Below, piece after piece: positions 27,417 to 35,908 of a DNA stretch of 64,000 nt. The notes under the pieces were generated by a model. That model saw only the letters and a list, made by a program, of their open reading frames with translations. It searched no databases and was not told where the DNA came from. The stretch's first letter is position 1; each line of letters starts with the position of its first letter. The DNA is from an uncultured Bacteroidota bacterium (GTDB lineage: Bacteria > Bacteroidota > Bacteroidia > Chitinophagales > Chitinophagaceae). The position numbers and the translations under genes are program-made. The DNA is taken from NCBI GenBank assembly GCA_903839875.1, contig CAIMDZ010000018.1, positions 18,793 to 82,792 of the forward strand, given 5' to 3'.

Positions 27417-27448
27417 TGTCAACCTATCAACTTGTCAACGTATCAACT
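27417..27448. repeat. Octamer repeat (TATCAACY), four units
   Basis: TGTCAACC-TATCAACT-TGTCAACG-TATCAACT in tandem, ending 15 bp before the secG stop. Same octamer family as at 43503, 44295 and 57237. Confidence 0.8.
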
Positions 27449-27463
27449 GATAAACCAAAAAGA

Positions 27464-27748
27464 TTACTTGTGTTTCTCCGTCTTAGGCTGCGCAGAGCTT
27501 CCTTTTCCACTGTTTAACTGGCCCTTCTGGAAGAACAGGATAGATACGATACAAAGTCCGGCAATAACGCTGATCATTGTCCAGGTGCCTTTCTCCATAA
27601 TATCCGAAGATTGTTTTACACCCATCACGGCAGAACTCATGTTCCCGAATGTACCTGATAAACCGCCACCCTTTGGGTTTTGGATCAATATGAAGAATGC
27701 CAGTATGCCACAGGCCAGAATTATTAATATTGTTATAAACGCTATCAT
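27464..27748 (-). CDS. secG: Preprotein translocase subunit SecG
   Basis: 94-residue inner-membrane subunit of SecYEG. Two spans (about 3-22 and 57-75) flank the conserved cytoplasmic loop FILIQNPKGGGLSGTFG, the SecG signature, and a Lys-rich tail ends the chain. Its ATG overlaps the TGA of the preceding gene by four bases, so it is the last gene of the sigma-54 activator / lptE / TPR / secG run on this strand. Very likely correct. Confidence 0.93.
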   Translation of the reverse strand: MIAFITILIILACGILAFFILIQNPKGGGLSGTFGNMSSAVMGVKQSSDIMEKGTWTMISVIAGLCIVSILFFQKGQLNSGKGSSAQPKTEKHK

Positions 27749-30033
27749 GATAGTTTATCCTTTAAAGCTTCGTCAATTTTGCGGGCAAAGTAAACGTTTT
27801 TTTGAGGATTTCGCAAACTTAATTTTTTATAGATCTCAATCGCCTTATCATATTTACCCTGCCTAATATATATATCAGCCAATGTTTCACTTTCCAGCAC
27901 ATCTTCCTTGCTTATGGAGTTTACCGCCATTTCAAATACGTTTTCGGGTATTTCTTCATTCTCCTCCTCCATCGCGGCAGCCAGTTTTTCTTTCTGCCAC
28001 ATGGTTTTCAGCGCTTTCTGGTCCTTTGTCTCCTCTTTCTGCTTCTCCGATGAATTCTTGAAATGCAACAACCACTCCGTGAAGCTCATAACCACCATCA
28101 GCGATTTATCTTCCTCGCTTTGCAGGTCAGTTTCTTTCAGTTCATTGATCTCCAACGGTATCTCTTCCGATATCTTTTCACCTTGCTGTAAAAAATAGTC
28201 CCTTGTATATATGGGAAAAATCAATGGGTCTGAGTGCCTCCTGTTGCTTTCCGATTCCGGCTCATTTGTACCCGCTTCATTTACTATTTCTATTGCTTCT
28301 TCTGTAGGTGCTTGCTCAGTTGCGGCCACAACTTCAGTAAATGCAGGAACCACGTCCTTATCTTCAGCAGCTAATGAATCCTCTTTAGCAGCCATTGCCT
28401 CCGCAAATGAAGACCTGAAAGAGGTACTTTCTTCCGGATGCTGTGTTTCAGGTAAATGCACAGACACCGGGGGTGAAAATACAGGATGCTGTTCGGCTAC
28501 AGTTTCTTCCGGCAGACTCTCAGGTTGTACTTCGTTTATTTCCGGCAGCAATGGTACTGTATCTACTCTATTCAGCGGCTCCTCTGCCATCTCTGCAACA
28601 GGCAATGGCGCCTCCATACGTGGTTCTTCAGCCACTTCAGGAGTATATGTTGCTACAGGGGCTACCGGTTCCGGCACCTCCATCAATTCCGGCTCTGCCG
28701 GTTCATGGACTATATGTGGTGGCTGTTCATGCACAATAAACTCCGCCTCAGGTATAATGGCTGATTTAGTTTCCGTAATTTCCGGTTCAGCGGCAAACTG
28801 CACGACAGGCTGCGGTATTTCTGCTTCAGGAGTAACAGGTACCGGTTCCGGAATAGTTTCTTTTATCTCCACAGCTACCGGCGCAACAACAATGGGTGGA
28901 GCTTGCTGCTCTTCAGCAACGATAACCGGCGCGATAATTTCAGGTACCTCCTCCTTTATCTCTATAGCAACGTGTTCTTCAGGAACATTTGAAGGTTGTG
29001 GTATTTCAACCGCAGTAGGAACAACGAATGATGGTTCGACAGCAACCTGCACGCCAGGCTGCGGCACTTCTGCTACAGGAGCAACAGATACTGGTTCCGG
29101 AATAGTTTCAGTTATCTCCACAGCTACCGGCGCAACAACAATGGCCTGAGCATGCTGCTCTTCAGCAACGATAAGCGGAGCGATAAATTCAGGAACCTCC
29201 TCCCTCATCTCTATTGCAAGGGGTTCTTCAGGAACATTTGAAGGTTGTGGTATTTCAACTGCTGCAGGAACAACGAATGATGGTTCAGGAATAACTTCAA
29301 TTACAGGTGCAGCTATAGGCCCGGCCTCCATGACTGCAATTGGTGGATGCACTTCCTCCAACACCGGAAGTGCATACGTTAAATTGGGTAAAACGTCTTC
29401 ACTAATGACATCAATAATTGAAACCGGAACGGGCACTATCGGACTATGTGGAACAGGTATTAGCGGGGTAATTTCAGTAGTAATAGGTTCGGGTCCCGCA
29501 GATAACTCAGTTGGCTCAGGGGCCATTGTAACAGGCGCAACAAATTGTGGCTCAGGTGCAACAAATTCAATAACTGCCTCTGGTACCGGCAATGGTTTTT
29601 CAGCGGCAACCGTTGCTGTTTCAAGTACTACAATTGATTCAGTTACCTGAATTACTTCGGCAGGAGCTTCTTCTGCCACAATTGGTTCGGCCGCTGTTAC
29701 TATGGCAGGAGCTTCTTCTGCAGTGTGGTGTATCTCAACTATCTTTTTATCAACAGCTTTATTAGCCGTAATTAACTCAGCTGCATTACTGTTCCCTCCC
29801 TTGAGAAAATCACTGAACAAAATCCAGTCTCCCATATATGGTTGTATGGCAGATAGCATTTGTGGTGAGAAGGGCGTTTTTTTATGAGTTTCAAGCGCCA
29901 CCAGGTAGCGCGTGGGTACAAAGTAGGGAAATGTTTGCCGGAATAACGAAATACTGCTCTGGTCCCCTTCCGATATGGAATCAGGATTATCCATCAAGGA
30001 AGTAATATACTTTATGGAAGTTTGATTAGTCAT
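27745..30033 (-). CDS. Pro/Glu-rich repeat protein with C-terminal TPR
   Basis: 762 residues, no signal peptide. N-terminal ~95 residues form a conserved-looking block (SLFRQTFPYFVPTRYLVALE ... MGDWILFSDFL). Residues about 100-560 are low-complexity, rich in P, E, V and A, and include two in-frame ~83-residue duplicates (DNA period 249 bp). The C-terminal ~130 residues are helical, ending in a TPR-like unit (LADIYIRQGKYDKAIEIYKKL-type). Lies 13 bp after lptE and overlaps secG by 4 bp, so it belongs to an envelope-biogenesis operon. Probably a cytoplasmic scaffold. No function is known to me. Confidence 0.7.
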   Translation of the reverse strand: MTNQTSIKYITSLMDNPDSISEGDQSSISLFRQTFPYFVPTRYLVALETHKKTPFSPQMLSAIQPYMGDWILFSDFLKGGNSNAAELITANKAVDKKIVEIHHTAEEAPAIVTAAEPIVAEEAPAEVIQVTESIVVLETATVAAEKPLPVPEAVIEFVAPEPQFVAPVTMAPEPTELSAGPEPITTEITPLIPVPHSPIVPVPVSIIDVISEDVLPNLTYALPVLEEVHPPIAVMEAGPIAAPVIEVIPEPSFVVPAAVEIPQPSNVPEEPLAIEMREEVPEFIAPLIVAEEQHAQAIVVAPVAVEITETIPEPVSVAPVAEVPQPGVQVAVEPSFVVPTAVEIPQPSNVPEEHVAIEIKEEVPEIIAPVIVAEEQQAPPIVVAPVAVEIKETIPEPVPVTPEAEIPQPVVQFAAEPEITETKSAIIPEAEFIVHEQPPHIVHEPAEPELMEVPEPVAPVATYTPEVAEEPRMEAPLPVAEMAEEPLNRVDTVPLLPEINEVQPESLPEETVAEQHPVFSPPVSVHLPETQHPEESTSFRSSFAEAMAAKEDSLAAEDKDVVPAFTEVVAATEQAPTEEAIEIVNEAGTNEPESESNRRHSDPLIFPIYTRDYFLQQGEKISEEIPLEINELKETDLQSEEDKSLMVVMSFTEWLLHFKNSSEKQKEETKDQKALKTMWQKEKLAAAMEEENEEIPENVFEMAVNSISKEDVLESETLADIYIRQGKYDKAIEIYKKLSLRNPQKNVYFARKIDEALKDKLS
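28797..29294 (-). repeat. In-frame tandem duplication, period 249 bp
   Basis: Two adjacent 249-bp units inside the 27745-30033 gene, each encoding a block with SFVVP, IPQPSNVPEE and VAPVAVEI motifs. Long stretches are identical between units, so the duplication is fairly recent. Confidence 0.85.
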
Positions 30034-30046
30034 TTGTTGAAACCGG

Positions 30047-30553
30047 CTACCAATTTACGAAAGCTTTATTAAAAATATCATCGGCAAGTTGATTTCCTAT
30101 ATCTTCTATCAATTTATTTTCAACATTCTGCAATAATTGAGAGGCATCGAAATCGGCAAACCGGGTAAAAGCCTGGGAGAAACTGGCCTTATCATTAATA
30201 CGGTTTTTAAAGGTAATATTAATACTTAAAGTAAGCCTGTTTTTAGTAGCAATCTGTACTCCCTGAGCGCCTGTCACGGTAACCTCGTAGGTGGTTATGA
30301 ATCCGGTCATATCATAGTCTGCATCATCCTTAGTTACCGGCGAAAGGCCTGTCTGTGATAGTATCCGGCTCCTCAGCTTCTCGGTAAGCGTTGAGCTAAG
30401 GCTCGGCACTACATTCCGGGCTTTATTGTCGAGTTGGTGAATATTTATATTCTTCCCTTCAATACTTGCACCTGAAAAGCTATAAATCCCACAACCCGTC
30501 AATAAAAGGAGGAGCGCAGGAACCAATAATATTAAAAGGCGTTTTGCAGGCAT
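30047..30553 (-). CDS. lptE: LptE-like outer-membrane lipoprotein
   Basis: 168 residues. Lipoprotein signal MPAKRLLILLVPALLLLLTGC with Cys21 and then GIYSFSGASI, the opening typical of Bacteroidota LptE-family proteins. The remainder (LTEKLRSRILSQTGL ... ADYDMTGFITTYEV ... QLADDIFNKAFVNW) fits the alpha/beta fold of the family. LptE plugs LptD and helps place lipopolysaccharide in the outer leaflet. It follows the sigma-54 activator by 55 bp and precedes the TPR/secG pair. This gene order supports the family call, which is otherwise based on short motifs. Confidence 0.8.
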   Translation of the reverse strand: MPAKRLLILLVPALLLLLTGCGIYSFSGASIEGKNINIHQLDNKARNVVPSLSSTLTEKLRSRILSQTGLSPVTKDDADYDMTGFITTYEVTVTGAQGVQIATKNRLTLSINITFKNRINDKASFSQAFTRFADFDASQLLQNVENKLIEDIGNQLADDIFNKAFVNW

Positions 30554-30608
30554 AATTATTTACAAAAATAGGCCAAAGTGCGGATTAATTTTGTTAACTT
30601 CAGTTCGT

Positions 30609-31844
30609 TTATTCTTTTATATCATACTCCTTTATTTTGCGGTACAATGTTCGTTCAGATATACCCAATTCAGTGGCTGCGTCGCGCCGGCGGCTTTTAT
30701 GTTTTTTAAGCGCCTTGGTGATGAGCTCCTTCTCCCTGTCGGCAAGAAAGAGTGTTTCTTCCACTTCCTCATGCCGGTCATTGTTCTCCAGCAGTATCGG
30801 GGTATTGGCATTGTAGGCGCTGCCTGCAGCCGCTTCGTTTTCTTTATATACCGGCAGCAGTGTATTTGAGGAAGGTTCCACAGGGGTATAACCCTGGTGA
30901 TGAGCTACATCAAATATCATCTGTTTAAGGTCGTTCATATCCTTCTTCAGGTCGAAGAAGAGTTTATACAGGATATCCCTTTCGGTATTGAAATCCGAAC
31001 CATTGGCAGAAGATGTACCAGCCATTGTAGGGCCTATAAGAGCAAGACTTCTGGAATGGGTGTCCCTGTTTGGCAGAAACCTTTGTAAAACATCAGCAGT
31101 AACGGTCTTATCAGTGGAGAGAACAGATATTTGTTCAGCAATATTCTTAAGCTCACGCACGTTTCCCGGCCACGGATAATTGACCAGCAACTGCATACCT
31201 GTTGCATCAAGTTGCACCGACAGCGTTTTGTACCGTTCCGCAAAATCGGCCGCAAACTTCCTGAACAGGAGCGGTATATCTTCTTTCCGGTCGCGAAGCG
31301 ACGGCACCCTGATTGGCACTGTGCTTAACCGGTAGTAAAGATCCTGCCGGAATTTTCCTGCGGTAGTATGGTCAAGCAAGTCGCGGTTGGTTGCCGCAAT
31401 TACCCGCACGTCCGTCTTCTGCACTTTGGATGATCCTACCCTGATAAATTCACCTGCTTCCAATACGCGTAATAGCCGGGCCTGTGTACCTAAAGGCATT
31501 TCCCCGATTTCATCCAGGAATATGGTACCCCCATTCACCGTTTCAAAATAACCCTTACGTGCGTCTACGGCACCTGTAAAAGACCCTTTCTCATGGCCAA
31601 ACAACTCACTGTCAATCGTTCCTTCAGGTATAGCGCCGCAGTTCACTGCTATAAAAGGGTTATGCTTCCTTGGAGACAGCGCATGGATGATCATCGAAAA
31701 CACCTCCTTGCCTACACCACTCTCCCCTACTATCAATACCGAAAGATCTGTATTAGCTACCTGTACTGCTGTATTTAAGGCGTGATTCAATGCCGGTGAA
31801 TTGCCAATGATGCCAAACCTGTTTTTTATGCTTTGCGTGTCCAT
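30609..31844 (-). CDS. Sigma-54-dependent transcriptional activator lacking a receiver domain
   Basis: 411 residues. The AAA+ domain starts almost at the N-terminus: Walker A GESGVGKE (about 40-47), the sigma-54 contact loop GSFTGA (about 87-92), Walker B GGTIFLDEIGE and the R-finger region, then a spacer with Gly/Asn-rich and acidic parts. The C-terminal Fis-type HTH reads KHKSRRRDAATELGISERTL. There is no response-regulator, GAF or PAS module, so control must come from another protein or from its own level (PspF-like architecture). A TACCTTTG box 16 nt upstream of the ATG should start the operon with lptE, the TPR gene and secG. Two sigma-54-type promoters are present in this window (26869, 53538). 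Confidence 0.93.
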   Translation of the reverse strand: MDTQSIKNRFGIIGNSPALNHALNTAVQVANTDLSVLIVGESGVGKEVFSMIIHALSPRKHNPFIAVNCGAIPEGTIDSELFGHEKGSFTGAVDARKGYFETVNGGTIFLDEIGEMPLGTQARLLRVLEAGEFIRVGSSKVQKTDVRVIAATNRDLLDHTTAGKFRQDLYYRLSTVPIRVPSLRDRKEDIPLLFRKFAADFAERYKTLSVQLDATGMQLLVNYPWPGNVRELKNIAEQISVLSTDKTVTADVLQRFLPNRDTHSRSLALIGPTMAGTSSANGSDFNTERDILYKLFFDLKKDMNDLKQMIFDVAHHQGYTPVEPSSNTLLPVYKENEAAAGSAYNANTPILLENNDRHEEVEETLFLADREKELITKALKKHKSRRRDAATELGISERTLYRKIKEYDIKE

Positions 31845-31860
31845 TTTTTAAGTTAAAAGT

Positions 31861-31868
31861 CAAAGGTA
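31861..31868 (-). promoter_or_regulatory. Candidate -7 box for the sigma-54 activator/lptE/secG operon
   Basis: Minus-strand TACCTTTG, a perfect TAnnTTTG, 16 nt before the activator's ATG. Confidence 0.5.
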
Positions 31869-31895
31869 AAACTCCAAAGTTGGAGATTACTGAAG

Positions 31896-32234
31896 TTATC
31901 GGGTGTTTAGTAAGGCCTGCACCTCTGTTTTCAAAACAGGTAAATGTTCAGTGCATATCTTCCATATCGTAGCATCACTTAGAAGATCATAATTGTGAAT
32001 CAGTATATGCCTGAAAGAAATTATTCTCTTCTTATCTGTAATTGGTAAAGCCTGATCTAGTTTATCTGCTTTCCAAAGCGCTTCACCAACAATTGACAAT
32101 CGTCTTTGAACACCATCCATAGTTAAAACGTCACTCTCAAACGCTTCATAAGTAGGGACATTTAAAAGATATGTTTCGATCAACGCTATTGACTTATCAA
32201 TGTCTGTCAGTAATTTATTTATTTCACGACTCAT
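31896..32234 (-). CDS. hepT: HepT-like (DUF86) RNase toxin
   Basis: 112 residues, all-helical, with the HEPN-nuclease signature R-x4-H-x-Y seen in FRHILIHNYDL and the upstream VGEALWKA helix typical of DUF86. HepT toxins cleave RNA (in some systems tRNA) and are silenced when the partner MntA adds AMP to the Tyr of this motif. The start overlaps the upstream mntA gene by 11 bp, indicating translational coupling. The order here is antitoxin then toxin. Confidence 0.85.
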   Translation of the reverse strand: MSREINKLLTDIDKSIALIETYLLNVPTYEAFESDVLTMDGVQRRLSIVGEALWKADKLDQALPITDKKRIISFRHILIHNYDLLSDATIWKICTEHLPVLKTEVQALLNTR

Positions 32235-32535
32235 AAATTATCTGCTTGCTTTCATTTATACTTTCAATAAAATAGGGATTCCACATTTTTTCTTCCGATA
32301 CCAAGTCCACTTTTCGTTGCAACAAGTCTTGCAATCCAAAAAGCAAATCAAAATAGTCATCAACAACGTCTAGTTCTTTATTCTCCTTGTCAAACCGGTA
32401 CAAAAAATCCACGTCGCTTTCGTCAGTAAACTTATTTTCTTTCGCTGCGCTTCCCACAAGGTAAAACGACTTTAAATGATGCTTTTTGCAAAGATCAAGT
32501 ATAGCGTTCATGTTATCTTTAATAAGCGGTACCAT
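32224..32535 (-). CDS. mntA: MntA-like minimal nucleotidyltransferase antitoxin
   Basis: 103 residues with the nucleotidyltransferase motif GSAAKENKFTDESDVDFLY (G-S-x11-D-x-D) near residue 28 and a later acidic position in RKVDLVSEE. In known pairs the protein AMPylates HepT. It begins three bases after the miaB stop codon with no room for a promoter, so the toxin-antitoxin pair seems to ride on the miaB transcript. That is unusual for a module thought to be autonomous. Confidence 0.85.
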   Translation of the reverse strand: MVPLIKDNMNAILDLCKKHHLKSFYLVGSAAKENKFTDESDVDFLYRFDKENKELDVVDDYFDLLFGLQDLLQRKVDLVSEEKMWNPYFIESINESKQIIYES

Positions 32536-32538
32536 TTT

Positions 32539-34470
32539 CTATATCATTTCTCCTATTAACGTTGCCGAAGTAGCTCTAGTCACCCGTACATGCACATAAT
32601 CACCTTTCTTCAGGTCTTTCCCGTTTTTTGGGAATATCACTACCTTATTTTGTGTATTCCTTCCGCTCCAGTCGTGCTCGCTTCTCTTGCTGGTCGCTTC
32701 TATCAGCACTTCATAGCTCTTGCCAATGTCCTGCAGGTAGTTCTCCCTTGAAAGGTTGTTTTGCATTTTTATGATCTCTTCCAGCCTTCTTTTCTTTACA
32801 TCATCAGGTATATCATCTGTATATCTGCGTTCGGCAAGCGTTCCGGGGCGTTCACTGTAGGAGAACATATAGGCCATATCAAAACGGCTGAGTTCCATTA
32901 CTGATAAGGTATCCTTGTGGTCTTCTTCCGTTTCGGTACAAAAACCCGTTATTACATCCGTGCTCAGTCCGCATTCAGGTATGATCTCCCTTATCCTTTT
33001 TACTTTACTCAGATACCACTCACGGGTATAGGTCCTATTCATTAATTGCAGGATCCGCGTATTGCCACTCTGCACCGGCAGATGAATGTATTTACAAATA
33101 TTAGGGTACCTAGCCATGGTATGCAGCACGTCATCCGTAATATCCTTAGGGTGCGAAGTACTGAATCTTACCCTAAGCAATGGTGAGATCGAAGCAACAA
33201 GGGATAAAAGATTTGCAAAGGTAACAGCCCCCTCCAAACCTCCCCCCGAAGGGGAGGCTTTCCCTTCATTTTTCTGATCAAACCAGAGTGGCTTATCAGG
33301 TTGCATTTTTAGCTTAGTTTCTATTTTCTCCAGGACATTCGGAAGATCACCAATTACAGAATCATTGCTAAACCTCAGCACTTCAAAACCCAACTTATTT
33401 AGTTGTAAAGTTCTTTCTGCATCACTTTCAGCATTTTGCGGTAACTGATGAATTCCGCCGTCTACTTCTATGATAAGGTGCTTTGACAAACACACGAAAT
33501 CGGCAATGTACCTGGAAATTATATGCTGCCTGCGGAATTTAAACCCTTCCAGCTTTTTTCCCCGCAAGCTGTCCCACAAAATCGTTTCGGCTTTTGTAGG
33601 ATTATTTTTATTTTTTTCTTGAAATTCTTTCAGCAATCCATACATAGTTTCATCACCGGTCATATATCCCCGTAGCGAATCCTCCGAATCAGATTTTAAC
33701 AAAAGATTACTTGGGTCTGCGACAACACCTCCCTCCCTTCGGGGGAGGGCTGGGGTGGGGCTATAGTAGTAATAACTATCTACGTTTTGACCCAATAATG
33801 TCACCTCACGGAAACCTCTTGCAAAAAGGTCTTTGCATTCGTTTACTATACTCGCCGCATCCCTGCTCCTTTCTCTTCCTCTTGTAAATGGCACAACACA
33901 GAACGTACACATATTATTACAACCGCGCATAATGGTCACGAATGCAGTAACCCCGTTACTATCCAGCCTCACAGGCGAGATGTCGGCATAGGTCTCATCC
34001 CTGCTCAATAGCACATTCACTGTCTTTTGTCCGCCTTCTGCTTCCGTTATCAATCCCGGCAGGCTACGGTAGGCATCAGGGCCTACTACTAAATCTACCA
34101 GTTTCTCTTCTTCCAGGAATTTTGCCTTCAGCCTTTCCGCCATACACCCCAAAACCCCGATCAGCATTCCGGACTTCTTATCCTTAATCTTCCTGAAAAC
34201 CTGTAGCCTGTTCCGCACTGTTTGTTCGGCTTTCTCCCTTATGGAGCAGGTATTGAGTAATACCAGGTCGGCGTCTTCAAAATTCTTTGTAGCTCCAAAA
34301 CCCTCTTCATGTAAAATAGACGCCACTATCTCACTATCACTAAAATTCATCTGGCAGCCATAGCTTTCGATATAGAATTTTTTATGGAATTTGTTCGGAT
34401 CGCCCTCAAAAGGAGCATAAGCTTCCCCCTGACGTGACTCTTCTACCACTTTTTGCAGTACCTCTGCCAT
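32539..34470 (-). CDS. miaB: MiaB tRNA methylthiotransferase with in-frame DUF559 domain insertion
   Basis: 643 residues from the ATG at 34470; an in-frame TTG lies 24 bp upstream. MiaB turns i6A37 into ms2i6A37 in tRNA. Present: the N-terminal methylthiotransferase domain with cluster ligands in [14 protein letters not shown] and VLGCMAER; the radical-[14 protein letters not shown]; the RFSTSHPKD and IHLPVQSG stretches; and a C-terminal TRAM domain. Between [12 protein letters not shown] (to 236) and [10 protein letters not shown] (from 416), about 179 foreign residues are inserted. They hold a DUF559 endonuclease-like domain and are framed by translated palindromes ([12 protein letters not shown] and [11 protein letters not shown]). 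Without the insert, MiaB would be about 464 residues, the normal length, so the enzyme is probably functional. Confidence 0.93.
   Translation of the reverse strand: MAEVLQKVVEESRQGEAYAPFEGDPNKFHKKFYIESYGCQMNFSDSEIVASILHEEGFGATKNFEDADLVLLNTCSIREKAEQTVRNRLQVFRKIKDKKSGMLIGVLGCMAERLKAKFLEEEKLVDLVVGPDAYRSLPGLITEAEGGQKTVNVLLSRDETYADISPVRLDSNGVTAFVTIMRGCNNMCTFCVVPFTRGRERSRDAASIVNECKDLFARGFREVTLLGQNVDSYYYYSPTPALPRREGGVVADPSNLLLKSDSEDSLRGYMTGDETMYGLLKEFQEKNKNNPTKAETILWDSLRGKKLEGFKFRRQHIISRYIADFVCLSKHLIIEVDGGIHQLPQNAESDAERTLQLNKLGFEVLRFSNDSVIGDLPNVLEKIETKLKMQPDKPLWFDQKNEGKASPSGGGLEGAVTFANLLSLVASISPLLRVRFSTSHPKDITDDVLHTMARYPNICKYIHLPVQSGNTRILQLMNRTYTREWYLSKVKRIREIIPECGLSTDVITGFCTETEEDHKDTLSVMELSRFDMAYMFSYSERPGTLAERRYTDDIPDDVKKRRLEEIIKMQNNLSRENYLQDIGKSYEVLIEATSKRSEHDWSGRNTQNKVVIFPKNGKDLKKGDYVHVRVTRATSATLIGEMI
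33226..33762 (-). mobile_element. REP-bounded DUF559 endonuclease cassette inside miaB
   Basis: About 537 bp (179 codons) without stops in the miaB frame. The ends are GC-rich palindromes in inverted orientation: CCCTCCCTTCGGGGGAGGG at 33731-33749 and CCTCCCCCCGAAGGGGAGG at 33239-33257. The inside encodes a DUF559 domain: [17 protein letters not shown], then [16 protein letters not shown] and [12 protein letters not shown] (D...E-x-D core of the PD-(D/E)xK-like nucleases), then [16 protein letters not shown]. It has its own Met codons at 33663 and 33645 from which the domain alone could be made. A related palindrome lies between genes at 60984-61022. No transposase is included. Confidence 0.8.
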
Positions 34471-34491
34471 AATTTCCGATTTCAATTCGTG

Positions 34492-34499
34492 CAAAGGTA
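34492..34499 (-). promoter_or_regulatory. Candidate -7 box of miaB-mntA-hepT
   Basis: Minus-strand TACCTTTG, 21 nt before the miaB ATG at 34470. Its position argues for the ATG over the upstream TTG start. Confidence 0.5.
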
Positions 34500-34594
34500 A
34501 AGCTTTGTAATGTGAATATGCTTAAAGTATCCGTTAAAATGAAATGAATTGGGTTGGAACCCTATACCTAAAACTCAAATGCAGATGACCTTTC

Positions 34595-34628
34595 TTTGTA
34601 GGAATTATCAGGATTATCTGTAAATTTG
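34595..34628 (+). promoter_or_regulatory. Candidate promoter of the polysaccharide cluster
   Basis: TTTG (34595-34598) and TAAATTTG (34621-34628) separated by 22 nt, close to the Bacteroidota -33/-7 arrangement. The first ATG follows 61 nt later. Confidence 0.5.
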
Positions 34629-34689
34629 ATTTTCTCCTTCCGGACAGCTGGCTTGAGCATTATTTATATAATGGAGGTTTGAACTATCT

Positions 34690-35871
34690 ATGTTGATGGA
34701 AATAAATAACAAAAAAATACTATTACTTACTTTAGTTCATCCAGATTTTCTTCCCCCCGTTTATTCAGTTGGGCAGGTTTTAAGAGATATTGGATTCAAC
34801 GTCCATATTTTAACCTTTGATTCATTTGTTCCGGCAGAATTGGATTTGGGGCAGAATATCAGGGTTGAATCAACCGGGAACCATTTTGAATCAAATACCC
34901 TGGGCCGTATAAAACTCAGGAATAAGTTTACAAACAGAGCAAAGGAACTGGTTAATGAAGGCCCTGTAGCCATTATCACTTTCTGCCCGTTTTCATTTAA
35001 TTGCGGGCTGCAAATCAAAAACAAAACCCCTCTTGTCTACCTTGTTCTGGAAATAGCTGATTTTATTCTGCCTGTTTTACTTAATTCACCATTATCCAAT
35101 TTAAGGAATTTACGTGCATTAAAGAATATCAGGAAAGCGGATTTTGTGGCAACACCATCTATACAACGTTCGGCATGGCTGGCTGGCAGATGCCACCTGA
35201 GTTTTATGCCTCATACTATTCTCAATACAGCTTATTTGCCAAAAACAGCTGATGAAGATACTTTCGATTCATTTAAATCCATAGTGCCACAGGAATTTCT
35301 CAATAAAAAGATAATATTATATACCGGTGCAGTAAATGAAGAACATTGTATTTTAGAATTAGTGCGGGCATTCGGACTTATAAATGATGAAACAAGCGCC
35401 CTCATAATAACAGGTATTAAGGATAATGAATATTGTAACCGCATCAGGAAAGTTGTTGAGAAAAGTATTTGTGAACAACGGATTTTGCTTTTGCCCTATG
35501 TTACCCGGACACAAATGCTGGCGCTCCAGTCAAACGCCGATATTGGTGTTTGCCTGACAAAAGAATACCAGGATAATGTGAGAACCAAAATGATAGCGCC
35601 TAATAAAGTGGGGGAATATCTCTATAAAAATCTTTTTATCCTTGGAATTAAAAATGAGTACCTGCTGCCACTCGAAATGAAGGGTTTTGCTTCGCTGGCT
35701 GAAAGTACAACTCCGGTAGAAATCAGTAAGGCCATCAGAAAAGCATTGATAGCTGTGGGACAAAATAATCTGAAAGCAAACATCAGGTCATTTGTTAAAG
35801 ATCAGTTTTGTATGCAGCAACAATTAAAGCCATTGATCTATTTTATAAATGAGGTAATTTCTATAAATTAA
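34690..35871 (+). CDS. Glycosyltransferase (GT-B fold, family 4-like)
   Basis: 393 residues. The N-terminal half opens with ILLLTLVHPDFLPPVYSVGQVLRD, the nucleotide-sugar-transferase start in which a sugar-acceptor domain begins. The C-terminal Rossmann half has KIILYTGAVNEEHCILELVRAF, SALIITGI and ADIGVCLTKEY...PNKVGEYLYKNL, the donor-binding pattern of GT4/GT1 enzymes. The expected E-x7-E is degenerate. Likely cytosolic or inner-membrane-associated, adding one sugar to a lipid-linked glycan. First gene of a same-strand run through 41019. Donor and acceptor are unknown. Confidence 0.8.
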   Translation: MLMEINNKKILLLTLVHPDFLPPVYSVGQVLRDIGFNVHILTFDSFVPAELDLGQNIRVESTGNHFESNTLGRIKLRNKFTNRAKELVNEGPVAIITFCPFSFNCGLQIKNKTPLVYLVLEIADFILPVLLNSPLSNLRNLRALKNIRKADFVATPSIQRSAWLAGRCHLSFMPHTILNTAYLPKTADEDTFDSFKSIVPQEFLNKKIILYTGAVNEEHCILELVRAFGLINDETSALIITGIKDNEYCNRIRKVVEKSICEQRILLLPYVTRTQMLALQSNADIGVCLTKEYQDNVRTKMIAPNKVGEYLYKNLFILGIKNEYLLPLEMKGFASLAESTTPVEISKAIRKALIAVGQNNLKANIRSFVKDQFCMQQQLKPLIYFINEVISIN

Positions 35872-35908
35872 TATGAAAAACCAGGAGCGAATTTTATTTT
35901 AAATTTTT

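Noticed and set aside
28211..29149. 312-residue Ser/Thr/Gly-rich ORF on the plus strand
   Set aside because: It is the antisense shadow of the Pro/Glu-rich repeat region of the 27745-30033 gene; low-complexity DNA keeps the opposite frame open.
33226..33762. Intein or intron inside miaB
   Set aside because: No splice signatures: the insert does not begin with Cys or end with His-Asn followed by Cys/Ser/Thr, and there is no group I/II intron structure. It is simply in frame.
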